Of a DNA stretch of 64,000 nt, positions 17,072 through 27,200 are shown one piece after another. The stretch spans positions 1-64,000 of the forward strand of contig CAIJMI010000004.1 in the NCBI GenBank assembly GCA_903821745.1, in the 5' to 3' direction. This DNA is from Candidatus Gottesmanbacteria bacterium (GTDB taxonomy: Bacteria; Patescibacteria; Microgenomatia; UBA10105; UBA927). Position 1 is the first letter of the stretch, and every line of letters starts with the position of its first letter. Position numbers and translations under genes: made by a program. The notes under the pieces are model-generated. The model made no database searches. It was not told the DNA's origin and worked only from the letters and a program-made list of their open reading frames with translations.

Positions 17072-17077
17072 ATTGTA
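17072..17077 (-). promoter_or_regulatory. -10 box (TGGTACAAT) of the PIN-TRAM gene
   Basis: TACAAT preceded by TGG lies 10 bases before the chosen ATG, so the first in-frame ATG falls in the promoter itself. Confidence 0.5.
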
Positions 17078-17155
17078 CCACAGAAAAAATTAAAAACTGC
17101 TGAACAATAGATGTATACAAGATGTATTCATAGTTGCATTTAAAAAAATTTGTAT

Positions 17156-17161
17156 TATACT
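17156..17161 (+). promoter_or_regulatory. -10 box (TATACT)
   Basis: Lies 9 bases before the ATG at 17171, which would give a leaderless or 1-3 base leader mRNA. Confidence 0.55.
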
Positions 17162-17170
17162 TTCCTTTAC

Positions 17171-17956
17171 ATGACACCAATAGCAGAAAGAGAATCAGCG
17201 CCAAGATTTGAACGACTCGGATATATTGAAAAGTCTTCTCCATATATCAATCCTCTTCTTCGAAATAACGATAATATTCTTATCTTTCCAGAAAAATTCG
17301 GTGACATAATTAACCAAGCAGATAGATTTGAAGAGGTAACACTGCTTGATCAAATGAACCGACAGACTGATGTAACAGGATTTGTTTCCGAATTTGTCGG
17401 TCGCTGTACCACCCCGGAAGAGGTGCAGGCAGAACTTGACGCGATAGCGGATCGCGTACTACACCACCTTGCAAACGAGCCGAAAAAACTGCAAAACAAT
17501 GTCACAAAAACATTGACAACAACAAGTTTTTGTACGCTTGATGCCCTCAAATGGCTTGATATACAACATGGTGAGCTCGTGAAAGAACTAAAAGCCATCA
17601 GAGCACCAGAGGCAGAACAATTTCGTCAACGAAATATTGAGGCAATACGAAAAACAAATAACACCACAATCATATATGTTCCAACATATTGGTCTGGAGA
17701 CCGCCATCTCACGGAAGTAACACGATATATTCACATCCCCCAACTACCGAAAGAGAACCAACAGATATTAAATCAATTGACCCCGATATTCTTTAATAGA
17801 AACCAAGGATTTCTGGAAAAGAATCCAACACTCAATATTAAATTCATTCGAGAATTTAGAAAATCAGGCGATGCATTAACACGCATCCTCGCACAAAACT
17901 TAGAGGAAAGTGCGCAATTGGAAGCATATAGAAATTACGTAGAAAATCAGCCGTAA
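17171..17956 (+). CDS. Hypothetical soluble protein
   Basis: 261 residues. I start it at ATG 17171 because a TATACT box sits 9 bases upstream, inside the longer TTG-started frame. It is hydrophilic and mostly helical, with no signal peptide, membrane segment or Cys cluster. A charged stretch (CTTPEEVQAELDAIADRVLHH) suggests helical bundles. I do not recognise a family. It converges on radA with 5 bp between stops. Confidence 0.7.
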   Translation: MTPIAERESAPRFERLGYIEKSSPYINPLLRNNDNILIFPEKFGDIINQADRFEEVTLLDQMNRQTDVTGFVSEFVGRCTTPEEVQAELDAIADRVLHHLANEPKKLQNNVTKTLTTTSFCTLDALKWLDIQHGELVKELKAIRAPEAEQFRQRNIEAIRKTNNTTIIYVPTYWSGDRHLTEVTRYIHIPQLPKENQQILNQLTPIFFNRNQGFLEKNPTLNIKFIREFRKSGDALTRILAQNLEESAQLEAYRNYVENQP

Positions 17957-17961
17957 TTATA

Positions 17962-19266
17962 TTACAACAGCAGTTTTTGCAGCTGTTGAAGGTTTTTAGC
18001 TGTTACACTAGTGATTACTATAGTAAACCCTAACCGTTTAGATTCTTTCACCCGCCGTTCTTCCTGACCCACACGACGAATCTCTCCCAACAGTCCGAGT
18101 TCTCCAAACACGACGGCTTTTGCATCCACTGCTTTATTGGTATAGGAAGAAATAATAGCAAGCGCTACAGCAAGGTCTGCAGCAGGTTCCGTCAGCTTTA
18201 ATCCACCACTCACGTTCACAAATACATCCGATGTGCCAAGCGGCAGTCCCAATCGTTTTTGTAAAATTGCAGTTAACAGCTGCAACCTATTGTAATCAAA
18301 TCCATTAGCAACACGACGGGGAATGGGAATCTGACTTGAGACCACTAATGCTTGAATTTCCACAAGTAGTGGCCTGGTTCCTTCCATAATAACGGTGACA
18401 ACTGACCCGGGGACATTCTTTACTCGATCCTGAAGGAATATCTCGGATGGATTATCTATCTCTTTTAGTCCATTTTCTTTCATTTCGAAAATTCCCACCT
18501 CTTCCACTGGTCCAAACCGATTTTTGAGAGTTCGGAGGATTCTTGCATCTGCATACCGTTCTCCCTCCAAATACAACACCGTGTCAACCATATGTTCCAA
18601 CACTTTTGGTCCTGCAATCTCCCCTTCTTTCGTAACATGTCCAATGATGAGCATCGGAATTCCACGGGATTTAGCAAATGCAACGAGCTCTTCCGCACAA
18701 TACCGGATCTGTCCGACCGATCCGGCCATCCCGTCAAGTTCTTGGGAAGCAATGGTCTGAATAGAATCAACAATTACAATGCCTTGGGGAGGATTTTTTG
18801 CGAGAGCCTCTAGAATGCCCTCTAACACCGTTTCAGCTAGTACCATGATGTTTGCGCCATCAATTCCCATGCGTTTTGCACGCAATTTTATTTGTTCTCC
18901 GGATTCTTCACCGGAAACATACATGCCGCCAATTGGGGAAAGCACATGAAGAAGCAGCGTGGATTTTCCAATACCCGGATCTCCTGCCAAAAGGGTGACG
19001 GAGCCCGGGACTATCCCCCCACCCATCACGCGGTCAAATTCCGGAAGTCCACATTTTAACCGATTTTTTTCAATATGTTTGACGTCGGATAATTTTTGGG
19101 GGACGGTTTGACTGACAAACCGTTTTGTTGCACGGGATGTCGTTTCATTTTCCTTCACGGTTTCAACAAGCGAGTTCCAGGAATCACAATTTGGACATTT
19201 GCCATACCACTGAGGAAATTCAGCAGAGCATTGTTGGCAGACAAATGAGGAACGTTGCTTCATCAT
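17962..19266 (-). CDS. radA: DNA repair protein RadA (Sms)
   Basis: About 434 residues. Order: a C4 zinc finger (CQQC then CPNC), RecA-like ATPase core with GDPGIGKST (Walker A), the RadA-specific KNRFG motif (LKNRFGPVEEVG), and a Lon-protease-like C-terminal domain. RadA is a branch-migration helicase in recombination. The first ATG (19275) overlaps the -10 TGATACAAT, so I use the ATG at 19266. A third ATG follows immediately at 19263. Confidence 0.96.
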   Translation of the reverse strand: MMKQRSSFVCQQCSAEFPQWYGKCPNCDSWNSLVETVKENETTSRATKRFVSQTVPQKLSDVKHIEKNRLKCGLPEFDRVMGGGIVPGSVTLLAGDPGIGKSTLLLHVLSPIGGMYVSGEESGEQIKLRAKRMGIDGANIMVLAETVLEGILEALAKNPPQGIVIVDSIQTIASQELDGMAGSVGQIRYCAEELVAFAKSRGIPMLIIGHVTKEGEIAGPKVLEHMVDTVLYLEGERYADARILRTLKNRFGPVEEVGIFEMKENGLKEIDNPSEIFLQDRVKNVPGSVVTVIMEGTRPLLVEIQALVVSSQIPIPRRVANGFDYNRLQLLTAILQKRLGLPLGTSDVFVNVSGGLKLTEPAADLAVALAIISSYTNKAVDAKAVVFGELGLLGEIRRVGQEERRVKESKRLGFTIVITSVTAKNLQQLQKLLL

Positions 19267-19307
19267 AAGAAGCATTGTATCACAACAAATCGTGGAGCGA
19301 TGACAAA

Positions 19308-20489
19308 TTACCGATACCCGATTGGTTTTTCGGTTAAGGTCATGGAAAGACTAATCTTTCGTTTGTCAGGCTGTATGTCTTCAATATTGACCGTGATTTC
19401 ATCTCCCACTTTCGGTTCTTCCCCTGGGGAAATTTTTGAAATATGGATGAGTCCATCAATACCTGGTGACAAATTGATAAACACGCCGTATGGAGACACG
19501 CGTGATACGGTGCCTTTGACCTGCGTATCTTTCTCAAACATATCAAGAACGTGTTCCCATGGATCTGGCAATAATTGTTTGAGTGACAATGTCATTTTTC
19601 CGGTTTTTTCATCAATACCAATGACCTTTACCTTGACGGTATCATTGGCTTTGATGTATTGTCCTGGATCTTCTACTTTTTCCCAGGCAATCTCGGAAAT
19701 GTGAATCAGGCCTTCTATATCATGTTTTTCTCCATTTTTTTCAACGGAAAACCGTGCAAATGCACCAAATGGTACAACACCCGTTACTTTTGCTTCCACG
19801 ATATCGCCGACTTTGATAAGCTCCAAAAGTTCTTTCTGTTTGGAAAGATTTGCTTCTTCCGTCATCGCGCGCTGTGAGAAAATCAACCGGTTTGATGCCT
19901 GGTCAACTTCCATCACTTTTACGGTGATGCGCCGTCCAACCATCTTGTCGAGTTGTTTACTCGTTGCGCTGTCAAATTGTGACTGAGGAATATATCCTCG
20001 GAGTCCACCGCAATCAACAAGCATTCCGCCACGGACTAACTCTTTGAGGAGTACTTCCATGGATTCGCCGTTTTTCTGGCTTTCGATGAGTCCATTCCAT
20101 TGTTTTTCAAAAATGCTTTTTCGAAGGGAAAGTACAGATTGTCCCCGATCGTTTTCTGCAACGATGACGAGTGCCGTCACTTTGTCTCCTGGTTTTAAAG
20201 CAAGAATCGTATCTCGGTAGGATTCGAGTTCACGGTCAATGACCACGCCCTCTGTTTTTCCACCAATTTCGATGGTGACTTCTTTTGGAGATACTCTCGT
20301 AACCACGCCTTCAACGACATCTCCTTTTTTTAGTCCCTTTAAGGAGTAGCCGGTTTGAGCTAAAAGCTCTTCCATCGTGGTTGCTGTAATCTTTTTTGGG
20401 GTCTGAGGTTTTACCTCCTCAGTTTTTTTTGTTGCAACGACCTCCGCAACAATAGGAGTTTGTTTATCTAACTTTTTCTTTGGTGCCAT
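19308..20489 (-). CDS. rpsA: 30S ribosomal protein S1
   Basis: 393 residues with four S1 (OB-fold) repeats starting near residues 52, 139, 222 and 311, after a Lys/Thr-rich N-terminal tail. E. coli S1 has six repeats. Four-repeat forms are usual in several bacterial groups. It binds mRNA at the ribosome and matters most for mRNAs with weak or no Shine-Dalgarno, common in this window. A -10 TATAAT lies about 37 bp upstream of the ATG. Confidence 0.95.
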   Translation of the reverse strand: MAPKKKLDKQTPIVAEVVATKKTEEVKPQTPKKITATTMEELLAQTGYSLKGLKKGDVVEGVVTRVSPKEVTIEIGGKTEGVVIDRELESYRDTILALKPGDKVTALVIVAENDRGQSVLSLRKSIFEKQWNGLIESQKNGESMEVLLKELVRGGMLVDCGGLRGYIPQSQFDSATSKQLDKMVGRRITVKVMEVDQASNRLIFSQRAMTEEANLSKQKELLELIKVGDIVEAKVTGVVPFGAFARFSVEKNGEKHDIEGLIHISEIAWEKVEDPGQYIKANDTVKVKVIGIDEKTGKMTLSLKQLLPDPWEHVLDMFEKDTQVKGTVSRVSPYGVFINLSPGIDGLIHISKISPGEEPKVGDEITVNIEDIQPDKRKISLSMTLTEKPIGYR

Positions 20490-20574
20490 TTATATGTATA
20501 TCCGCCTTTCTTTTGGAATAGGGGTATTATACATGAAACGAGGCTATTTTCCAAGCCAACAAAAAACCGCTCCA

Positions 20575-20693
20575 CAGTTCCCCAGCTTTGACTTATCTTC
20601 CCAGGATCTCGCGAACCAAGTATTGTCAGCGCTGACGCGTTTCACTTCCGAGTTCGGGATGGGATCGGGTGGTGCCACGTCGCTCAAAAAACT
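20575..20693 (-). rRNA. rrf: 5S ribosomal RNA
   Basis: The conserved core is present: CCCATCCCGAACTCGGAAGTG, the GCGCTGACAATACTTGG segment and GATCCTGGGAAGATAAG. The ends can pair (CTCCAGTT with AACTGTGGAG, one bulge). Exact ends are estimated. It lies about 145 bp after the 23S gene. Confidence 0.93.
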
Positions 20694-20824
20694 GGAGAAC
20701 TCTAGAGCGGTTCTCGTTTACTTTTATTTTTTTAAATTGCAAATACCTTCGAGTAATTACACATAAGGGGTAATGTATCACATTTCCCTCTTCAAATTTC
20801 ATATTCGTTTGGGATAGAACAAAT

Positions 20825-20836
20825 TCCTTTGTTCTC
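20825..20836 (-). other. 23S processing stalk, 3' arm
   Basis: GAGAACAAAGGA on the transcript is exactly complementary to TCCTTTGTTCTC at 24527-24538, forming a 12-bp stem that brackets the 23S RNA, a typical RNase III substrate. Confidence 0.75.
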
Positions 20837-21131
20837 CACAACATTCGATCAATTAGTACGAGTAAGCTAAATGCCTTACAGCATGTACACTTCTCGCCTA
20901 TCAACGTTGTCATCTACAACGGATCTGATAACGATTCTTCATCTTGGGGTGGGCTTGGTGCTTGAGATGCTTTCAGCACTTATCCCTTCCAGATCTAGCT
21001 ACCCTGCGGTGCCACCTCTCAGGGTGACAACAGGCAAACCAGGGATCTGTTCCTCTTGGTCCTCTCGTACTGAAGAGAACTCCCCTCAAGAATCGAACGC
21101 TCACACAGGATAGAGACCGAACTGTCTCACG

Positions 21132-21898
21132 CATACAATATCACCTATTACTAGGTGTATGGACTATATCTTCACCCTGCTTTACAACAGGGGTCGACGT
21201 ATTATTCCTTGAAAAATCAAGGGATCTGTCCCTCGCGGAACAAGTCTCTACGGGATCAAATACGGTGTTGTGTATCAAAAAATTCTTTTACTTTTAATGA
21301 AGTGTTTGTTCGCTTCTTTGAATAATTCAATTCAATAAAGCGATCTACTTCTTTTGCAAGTTCCAGCAATTTTTCTTTTGTCATTTTTCTTCCAGATCCA
21401 GGCATTTGTTTAATGACCTTCAAAGCAATTTCAGCTTGAGATTGCTTTAACTTGAGATATGGAAGAAGCATTGTTAATACATGTTCAACACTGGTTATAC
21501 CGACTATGGTGTATTCGCTCATTTCATCATTTCGATTACGAATGTAGCCAATGCCACCAAACTGTTGCTGTAACCAATTTAAAAAAGAACGGTGTTGCTG
21601 TTTTTGATAAAAAACGATGCTCGCTCGAATCTGATATCCCAAAACATAATCGTTTCGGTATACCAATTGGAGCATTATGCATCCATCTCCATCAAGAAAT
21701 CCAGCAATATATGCACATTCTTCTTTTGTCATATTTGTCTTACCCTCGGTATTACCCGTATACATTGTTCGAAATGTACGGGGTTTCACCGATTTTAGTC
21801 GATTCTTTCTATTCTTTTCCTCAGTGGTGATAGAAAGCAGAAGTCTCAGACTTCACTTTTATTTTATGTCATTACTGACATAGAACGCAATGAGATTT
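21132..21898 (-). other. Group I self-splicing intron in 23S rRNA (E. coli position 2593)
   Basis: The conserved exon sequence AGAACGT|CGTGAGACAGTT is split. The 5' exon ends in U and the intron ends in G, as in group I introns. A perfect internal guide sequence GCGTTCT (21888-21882) pairs with exon AGAACGT, leaving the diagnostic U-G pair at the splice site. The site equals that of the Chlamydomonas chloroplast intron that encodes I-CreI. Length 767 bp, with an endonuclease gene inside. Confidence 0.93.
21256..21732 (-). CDS. Intron-encoded LAGLIDADG homing endonuclease, I-CreI-like
   Basis: 158 residues from the ATG at 21732, close to the 163 of I-CreI. In-frame GTG (21789) and ATG (21765) starts would add up to 19 residues. 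It has one LAGLIDADG motif (YIAGFLDGDGCI, catalytic Asp in DGDG), so it should act as a homodimer. Other I-CreI-like stretches follow in order: GYIRNRN, LLPYLKLKQSQAEIALKVI, and a C-terminal SKKRTNTS segment. It would cut intronless 23S genes at the insertion site. The frame is intact, so it may be active. Confidence 0.95.
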   Translation of the reverse strand: MTKEECAYIAGFLDGDGCIMLQLVYRNDYVLGYQIRASIVFYQKQQHRSFLNWLQQQFGGIGYIRNRNDEMSEYTIVGITSVEHVLTMLLPYLKLKQSQAEIALKVIKQMPGSGRKMTKEKLLELAKEVDRFIELNYSKKRTNTSLKVKEFFDTQHRI

Positions 21899-24248
21899 AC
21901 GTTCTGAACCCAGCTCGCGTACCCTTTTAACCGGCGAACAGCCGGACCCTTGGGACCTTCTCCAGCCCCAGGATAGGATGAGCCGACATCGAGGTGCCAA
22001 ACCGCCTCGTCGATATGGACTCTCGGAAGCGATCAGCCTGTTATCCCCAGAGTAGCTTTTATCCGTTAAGCCCGAACCCTCCCACGAGGGTATCGAGGAT
22101 CACTAACGCCTGCTTTCGCATCTGCTCGACATGTACGTCTCGCAGTCAAGCTGGCTTATCGCGTTTGCACGACCCGTCCTGGTTTCCATTCAGGATTAGC
22201 CAACCTTTGCACGCCTCCGTTACACTTTTGGAGGCAACCTCCCCAGTTAAACTGCCCATCAGACAGTGTTCTTCTCCTAGATTTTTATGTAGGAGTAAGT
22301 AAGATTCCTTCATTTCAAAGAGTGGTATTCCATTGTCGCCCGAAGGCTCCCACCTATACTCGACAGTTAAAATAAAGTCCTCAGTGCCAAATTGCAGTAA
22401 AGCTTCATGGGGTCTTTTTGTCCATGTGTGAGTAGGCCGCATCTTCACAGCCATTTCAATTTCGCCGGGTAACAGTTTAAGACAGTCACTATGTCATGCT
22501 ACCTTTCGTGCGGGTCGGAACTTGCCCGACAAGGAATTTCGCTACCATAGAACAGTTATAGTTACTGCTGCCGTTCACCGGAGCTTGAAAAGCTAGCTAA
22601 AAAACTTGCGTTTTGTTTACCAACCTTTCTTAACTTACCGGCACTGGGCAGGTGTCAGCCCCTATACGTTGCGTTTCCGCTTCGCAGAGACCTGTGTTTT
22701 AGTTAAACAGTTGCATAGTGTCGTTTACTGTGACCTAGATTGCTCTAGGTAAGGTATCTCCAATAAGTTACACCTAGTTTTTGTTGCCGAGTTCCTTAAA
22801 CTGCTGTCGCCCGCTTGCCTTGGTATACTCTACCAGCGCACCAGTGTTGGTTATTAGTACGGATACAATGTATTTCACAACGAGACTTTTCTCGAATAAG
22901 AAACGATTGATGTTGTTCTTGTCTTGCGACGCAAACTTCCCCATGTCTTCAGTTAAACATGAAAACGGATTTACCAGTTTCCACTACGTGAACATTTAGA
23001 TCCCGCGAGTGCGAGACATCAACAAATCCCTCATTGTCATCCCTTTGTGTCTTAATCAATACATCATAGTAACGGAATATAAACCGTTTATACATCGACC
23101 TACGCCATCAAAATAATGGCCTCGGCTTAGATCCGACTTACCCGAAGTCGACGAACGTTGCTTCGGAAACCTTGCGCAGTCGGCATGGAAGATTCTCACT
23201 TCCAAACGCTACTCATACCGGCATTCTCACTTCTGTCCGCTCCAGTCAGCCTTCCGGCCTAACCTTCACTGCAGAACAGAACGCTCCCCTACCACGTGCC
23301 TTGCGGCACATCTTAATCTTCGGTGGTGTACTTGAGCCTCGTTCATTTTCGGCGCTACGAATTTCATCCAGTGCGCTGTTACGCGTTCTTTAAAAGATGG
23401 CTGCTTCTGAGCCAACTTCCTGGGTGTCTTAAATTCATAACTTCCTTAACCACTGAGTACACACTTAGAGACCTTAGATGTAAGTCCGGGCTGTTGCCCT
23501 TTTGACACACGCGCTTAGCCGTGCATGTCTGACTAGTTACGTATCACGGAAAGTATTCGGAGTTTGATTGATGCGCATTCCTTGCGAAACATGTATCATT
23601 CAGTGCTCTACCCCTTCCGGGAATTAGTAACCGCTATACCTAAATATATTTCGGGGAGAACCAGCTATCTCCAGGTTCGATAGGCATATTACCCCTAACC
23701 ACAAGTCATCTCACAGATTTGCAGCTCTGACGAGTTCGGGCCTCTTGTTGGCTTTCGTCAACATTCACCCTGCTCATGGTTAGCTCACCTGGTTTCGGGT
23801 CTGTCCAATACAACAAACGGTCAATTAGACCTCGCTTTCACTACGCTTTCCCATGTTGTACATGGTTAAGCAAACGCTGTATTGGGCAACTCGCCGGTTC
23901 ATTCTTCAATAGGCACGACGTCAGTATCTTGCGATACCTTCGTCTGTTTGTTAGTTGATAATTTCAGGTACTATTTCATTCCCCTTCCGGGGTGCTTTTC
24001 ACCTTTCCCTCATGGTACTTGTTCACTATCGGTGCATTCATGTATTTAGTCTTGGATCGTGGTTGACCCAGATTCCCACAGACCCTTCGTGGTCCATGGT
24101 ACTTAGGAACTTTATAAGGGAGCAAATAATTTAATATACACGACTTTCACGTTCTTTGGTTTCCTATTCCACGGTATTCTACTATCATTTGCTACATCCT
24201 ACATTAAAAGCCCTACAACCCCACAACTTGCGTTGTGGTTTAGACTCC

Positions 24249-24279
<31 letters not shown>

Positions 24280-24526
24280 TCGTACTTGATTTCTATTCCT
24301 CAGGCTACTGAGATGTTTCAGTTCGCCCGGTATCCTACATACGACTATCTCAATCTTTCGACTGCCTTTGTCGCACATTGACTAGCTCTTCGCTAGACGG
24401 GTTTCCCCATTCGGAAACCGCCGGATCACAGGATTATGACTCCTCCCCGACGAATATCGCTGTCATATGCGTCCTTCCTCGGCATGAATACCCAGGGCAT
24501 CCATTATCAACTTTAAAAGCGTTGCA

Positions 24527-24538
24527 GAGAACAAAGGA
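24527..24538 (-). other. 23S processing stalk, 5' arm
   Basis: TCCTTTGTTCTC on the transcript pairs exactly with the 3' arm at 20825-20836. Confidence 0.75.
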
Positions 24539-24813
24539 GCTAAATTGTAATTTAGCGCTTTGTTCTATTTTTTTCGACAAATTTTTATACAAAAATATAT
24601 CGCCCAACGAAATGTCATCGAAAAGGTAATATATGTACATTACCCCTTACGATGCAATTACTCATTTATTCATTCAAAAAAACCATGTATCTTCCTTGTC
24701 CTATTTATAAAGGAAGATACTATTTATGTATTGTTAACGTGCAACTCGCTTTTTTTCGCGAGAAAAGGGATCAACAGGAAGTGAACCCTTATCCCGCGAA
24801 ACGAACCGTTTTT

Positions 24814-24889
24814 TGGTGGACCCGACCGGATTCGAACCGGTGACCTCATCATTGCAAATGATGCGCTCTACCAGCTAAGCTACGGGCCC
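24814..24889 (-). tRNA. tRNA-Ala (anticodon TGC)
   Basis: Acceptor GGGCCCG with CGGGTCC, anticodon stem CATCA/TGATG with loop TTTGCAA (anticodon TGC), T stem ACCGG/CCGGT. G3:U70 and A73 are present and CCA is encoded, unlike the other two tRNA-Ala genes. It lies about 275 bp upstream of 23S. Confidence 0.96.
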
Positions 24890-24937
24890 GAAACCCAATC
24901 TCAAGTCCAGATGTTAAACCAATGTGCAAAGGGCATT

Positions 24938-24959
24938 AAAAAACCCCGCTTGTGCGGGG
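24938..24959 (-). terminator. Intrinsic terminator downstream of gdhA
   Basis: CCCCGC/GCGGGG hairpin with a 4-base loop, followed on the minus strand by six T. It separates gdhA from the tRNA-23S-5S unit. About 215 bp of apparently empty 3' region precede it. Confidence 0.85.
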
Positions 24960-25177
24960 CGTTGTGATCAATTCATGAGCGATGCGCTATTGCATCCACG
25001 GCAAAAACCAAACTGTCTTTCGATTGTATGGTATATAGCTTATCATGAATAATTTTTTACTCATTTCCCTTGGAAACTTCTGAGAAATCAATAAAAAAGT
25101 ACGCCCTAACACGAGCAAATGTATATTCTACGCAAGTTGCTTCTTCCTGTCAACAAGGAAAGAACAGATGTATTCCA

Positions 25178-26419
25178 TCATTTCATTGCTTTATTAATTC
25201 TTCCGAGCGCAACCACAAAAGCAGCAGTCCGTAAATCCGTTTTAATTTTTTTGGACATAGCCCAGATATCATCAACAGCTCTCTCCATTTTAGCCTTAAG
25301 CCTGGCATTAACAAGCTTTTTAGTCCAATGCTGTCCTTTGAGATTCTGTTCCCATTCAAACGCAGAAACAGAGACACCGCCGGAATTAGCCAGGACATCA
25401 GGAATAACCACAATCCCTTTCTTATATACTATGGTATCTGCCTCCGAAGCTATTGGCCCGTTTGCCATCTCCAAAATCACCCGAGCCTTGATTTTGGAAG
25501 CATTTACCTTCGTAATCACGCTTTCCAAAGCCGACGGCACCAAGATATCAACCGGCAATTCCAAAAGCGCGGCATTCGTGATTTCCTTTCCGGAAGCCTT
25601 TAAGGAGCCTGTTTTCTTCTTGGAAGCAAGGACTGCTTCAGGATTTAACCCTTCCTTATTATATATACCGCCCTTGCTGTCAGAGACCGCAACAACCGTA
25701 AATCCTTGCTCATACAAGAACTTTGCAATGTTGTATCCCACGTTCCCAAACCCCTGGACTGCGGCAGTAAGCTTCCCGGACAATTTCATTTTCAAAAGAC
25801 ACGCCTGAAGAACAAACAGTCCTCCCAAGCCCGTTGCCTCTTCCCGTCCCTCGCTTCCCCCATCGGCAATGAGTTTTCCGGTAAATGTTGACCGGAGTTT
25901 CAAAGTTTCTTTTTTTGTCAACTTTTTTGGCTGGAGCTTGATAAACTCATCCACCATCCATCCCATGATTTGTCCTGTGGTATTTACATCAGGTGCTGGG
26001 ACATCTTTGGTGGGTCCAATATTGTCTGCAATTGCCCGCGCATAGCCGCGGGATAACCGTTCGAGTTCACTCACCGACAATGTTTTTGGGTCAACAATGA
26101 CACCGCCTTTCCCTCCACCAAGGGGAAGATCGGCAATGGAACATTTCATTGCCATCCAAAAAGACAATGCCTTCACTTCATCAAGCGACACTTGTGGATG
26201 AAACCGAATACCGCCTTTATACGGTCCCCGTGCGTTATTAAACTGCACCCGATATCCTTGAAAAATTTTTGTTTTTCCGTTATCCATTTTGACATGTATA
26301 GTGACGTTTAAAATCCGTTGGGGTTGTTTGAGAATTTCCAACGTATCCCCCATTGCTACATATTGGGCTGCGTTATCAAGTTGCAGCATTGCACTTTCAA
26401 ATGGATTAATAGTAGACAT
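25178..26419 (-). CDS. gdhA: Glutamate dehydrogenase (Glu/Leu/Phe/Val family)
   Basis: 413 residues, typical for the hexameric family. N-terminal substrate domain with GGIRFHP, KCSIADLPLGGGKGG (the GGGKGG Lys) and PAPDVNT (catalytic Asp). C-terminal Rossmann domain with GFGNVG and NPE region. It interconverts glutamate with 2-oxoglutarate and ammonium using NAD(P). The start is well supported by AAGGAGG nine bases before the ATG. First gene of a minus-strand redox group reading toward the rRNA block. It may run amino-acid breakdown or nitrogen uptake. Confidence 0.97.
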   Translation of the reverse strand: MSTINPFESAMLQLDNAAQYVAMGDTLEILKQPQRILNVTIHVKMDNGKTKIFQGYRVQFNNARGPYKGGIRFHPQVSLDEVKALSFWMAMKCSIADLPLGGGKGGVIVDPKTLSVSELERLSRGYARAIADNIGPTKDVPAPDVNTTGQIMGWMVDEFIKLQPKKLTKKETLKLRSTFTGKLIADGGSEGREEATGLGGLFVLQACLLKMKLSGKLTAAVQGFGNVGYNIAKFLYEQGFTVVAVSDSKGGIYNKEGLNPEAVLASKKKTGSLKASGKEITNAALLELPVDILVPSALESVITKVNASKIKARVILEMANGPIASEADTIVYKKGIVVIPDVLANSGGVSVSAFEWEQNLKGQHWTKKLVNARLKAKMERAVDDIWAMSKKIKTDLRTAAFVVALGRINKAMK

Positions 26420-26457
26420 AAAAACGTTCCTCCTTCAAAAAAAGAAATACGATACCG

Positions 26458-27144
26458 TTAAAAAAGTTCTGTTTTAATCTGTTCCCCTAAAACAGTGTGG
26501 GCAAGAAGCAGTTGTTTTATATAACGAATCATTTCTTTATTTCCACAAAGATAAAAATCAGCTTGGGATAAATCGGGTTCTTTTGTAACATAGTCTGTCA
26601 CATGTCCGATTTTCCCCTTCCATGTTTCTTTTGGCTTTGAAAGAATCAAATGGTAGGAAAAATTTGAATAAGATGCTACAAACGCGTCAAGTTCGTCCTG
26701 CCAATAGATATCTTCCTCGTGCCGTAATCCCCAATACAATACCATCGGGATATCATGCGGCGCATCCAAAATCATTGCCTTTAGCGGTGCGATACCGGTT
26801 CCCGTTGCAATCAATATTTTTTTTCTGAGTGACGGCGTCATGGTGAAAACACCAAGCGGAGCAAGCATTTGGATGGCATCCCCCACTTTTTTGGAGAGAA
26901 AATATTTTGATCCCGGACCCATGGGTTTTGTATCAATAACCATCTGGACGGTACTGGTCTCCCGCGGATTGGAACAAAATGAATATTGCCGGCGGGTTAC
27001 ACCGTCAATTATGACCGTTCCATACTGACCGGCCTGAAATTGCATGGACGTGATATCCAGAAAAGAAAACGTAAATTCGTATACTGTTTCCGTGAGTTTT
27101 TGGATGTGTTGTATTCGTGCAGTATGAAGAGACGGTTGTTGCAT
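26458..27144 (-). CDS. FNR-type flavin oxidoreductase
   Basis: 228 residues of the ferredoxin-NADP reductase fold. The FAD domain has RQYSFCS (RxYS motif) and the NAD(P) domain has ATGTGIAPLKAM and a C-terminal LCGNKEMI. It is shorter than plant FNR and has no iron-sulfur domain, like the reductase halves of multi-part oxygenases or bacterial ferredoxin/flavodoxin reductases. The electron partner is unknown. It lies upstream of gdhA, 38 bp apart, and downstream of trxB on the same strand. Confidence 0.88.
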   Translation of the reverse strand: MQQPSLHTARIQHIQKLTETVYEFTFSFLDITSMQFQAGQYGTVIIDGVTRRQYSFCSNPRETSTVQMVIDTKPMGPGSKYFLSKKVGDAIQMLAPLGVFTMTPSLRKKILIATGTGIAPLKAMILDAPHDIPMVLYWGLRHEEDIYWQDELDAFVASYSNFSYHLILSKPKETWKGKIGHVTDYVTKEPDLSQADFYLCGNKEMIRYIKQLLLAHTVLGEQIKTELF

Positions 27145-27200
27145 GACGTTTAATTATATACGGTTACCTGAATTGTACCTGAACAATACAGGAAAAATAA

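Noticed and set aside
24890..25177. A search for a 16S 3' end upstream of tRNA-Ala
   Set aside because: No anti-Shine-Dalgarno tail or other 16S segment is present, only a terminator and spacer.
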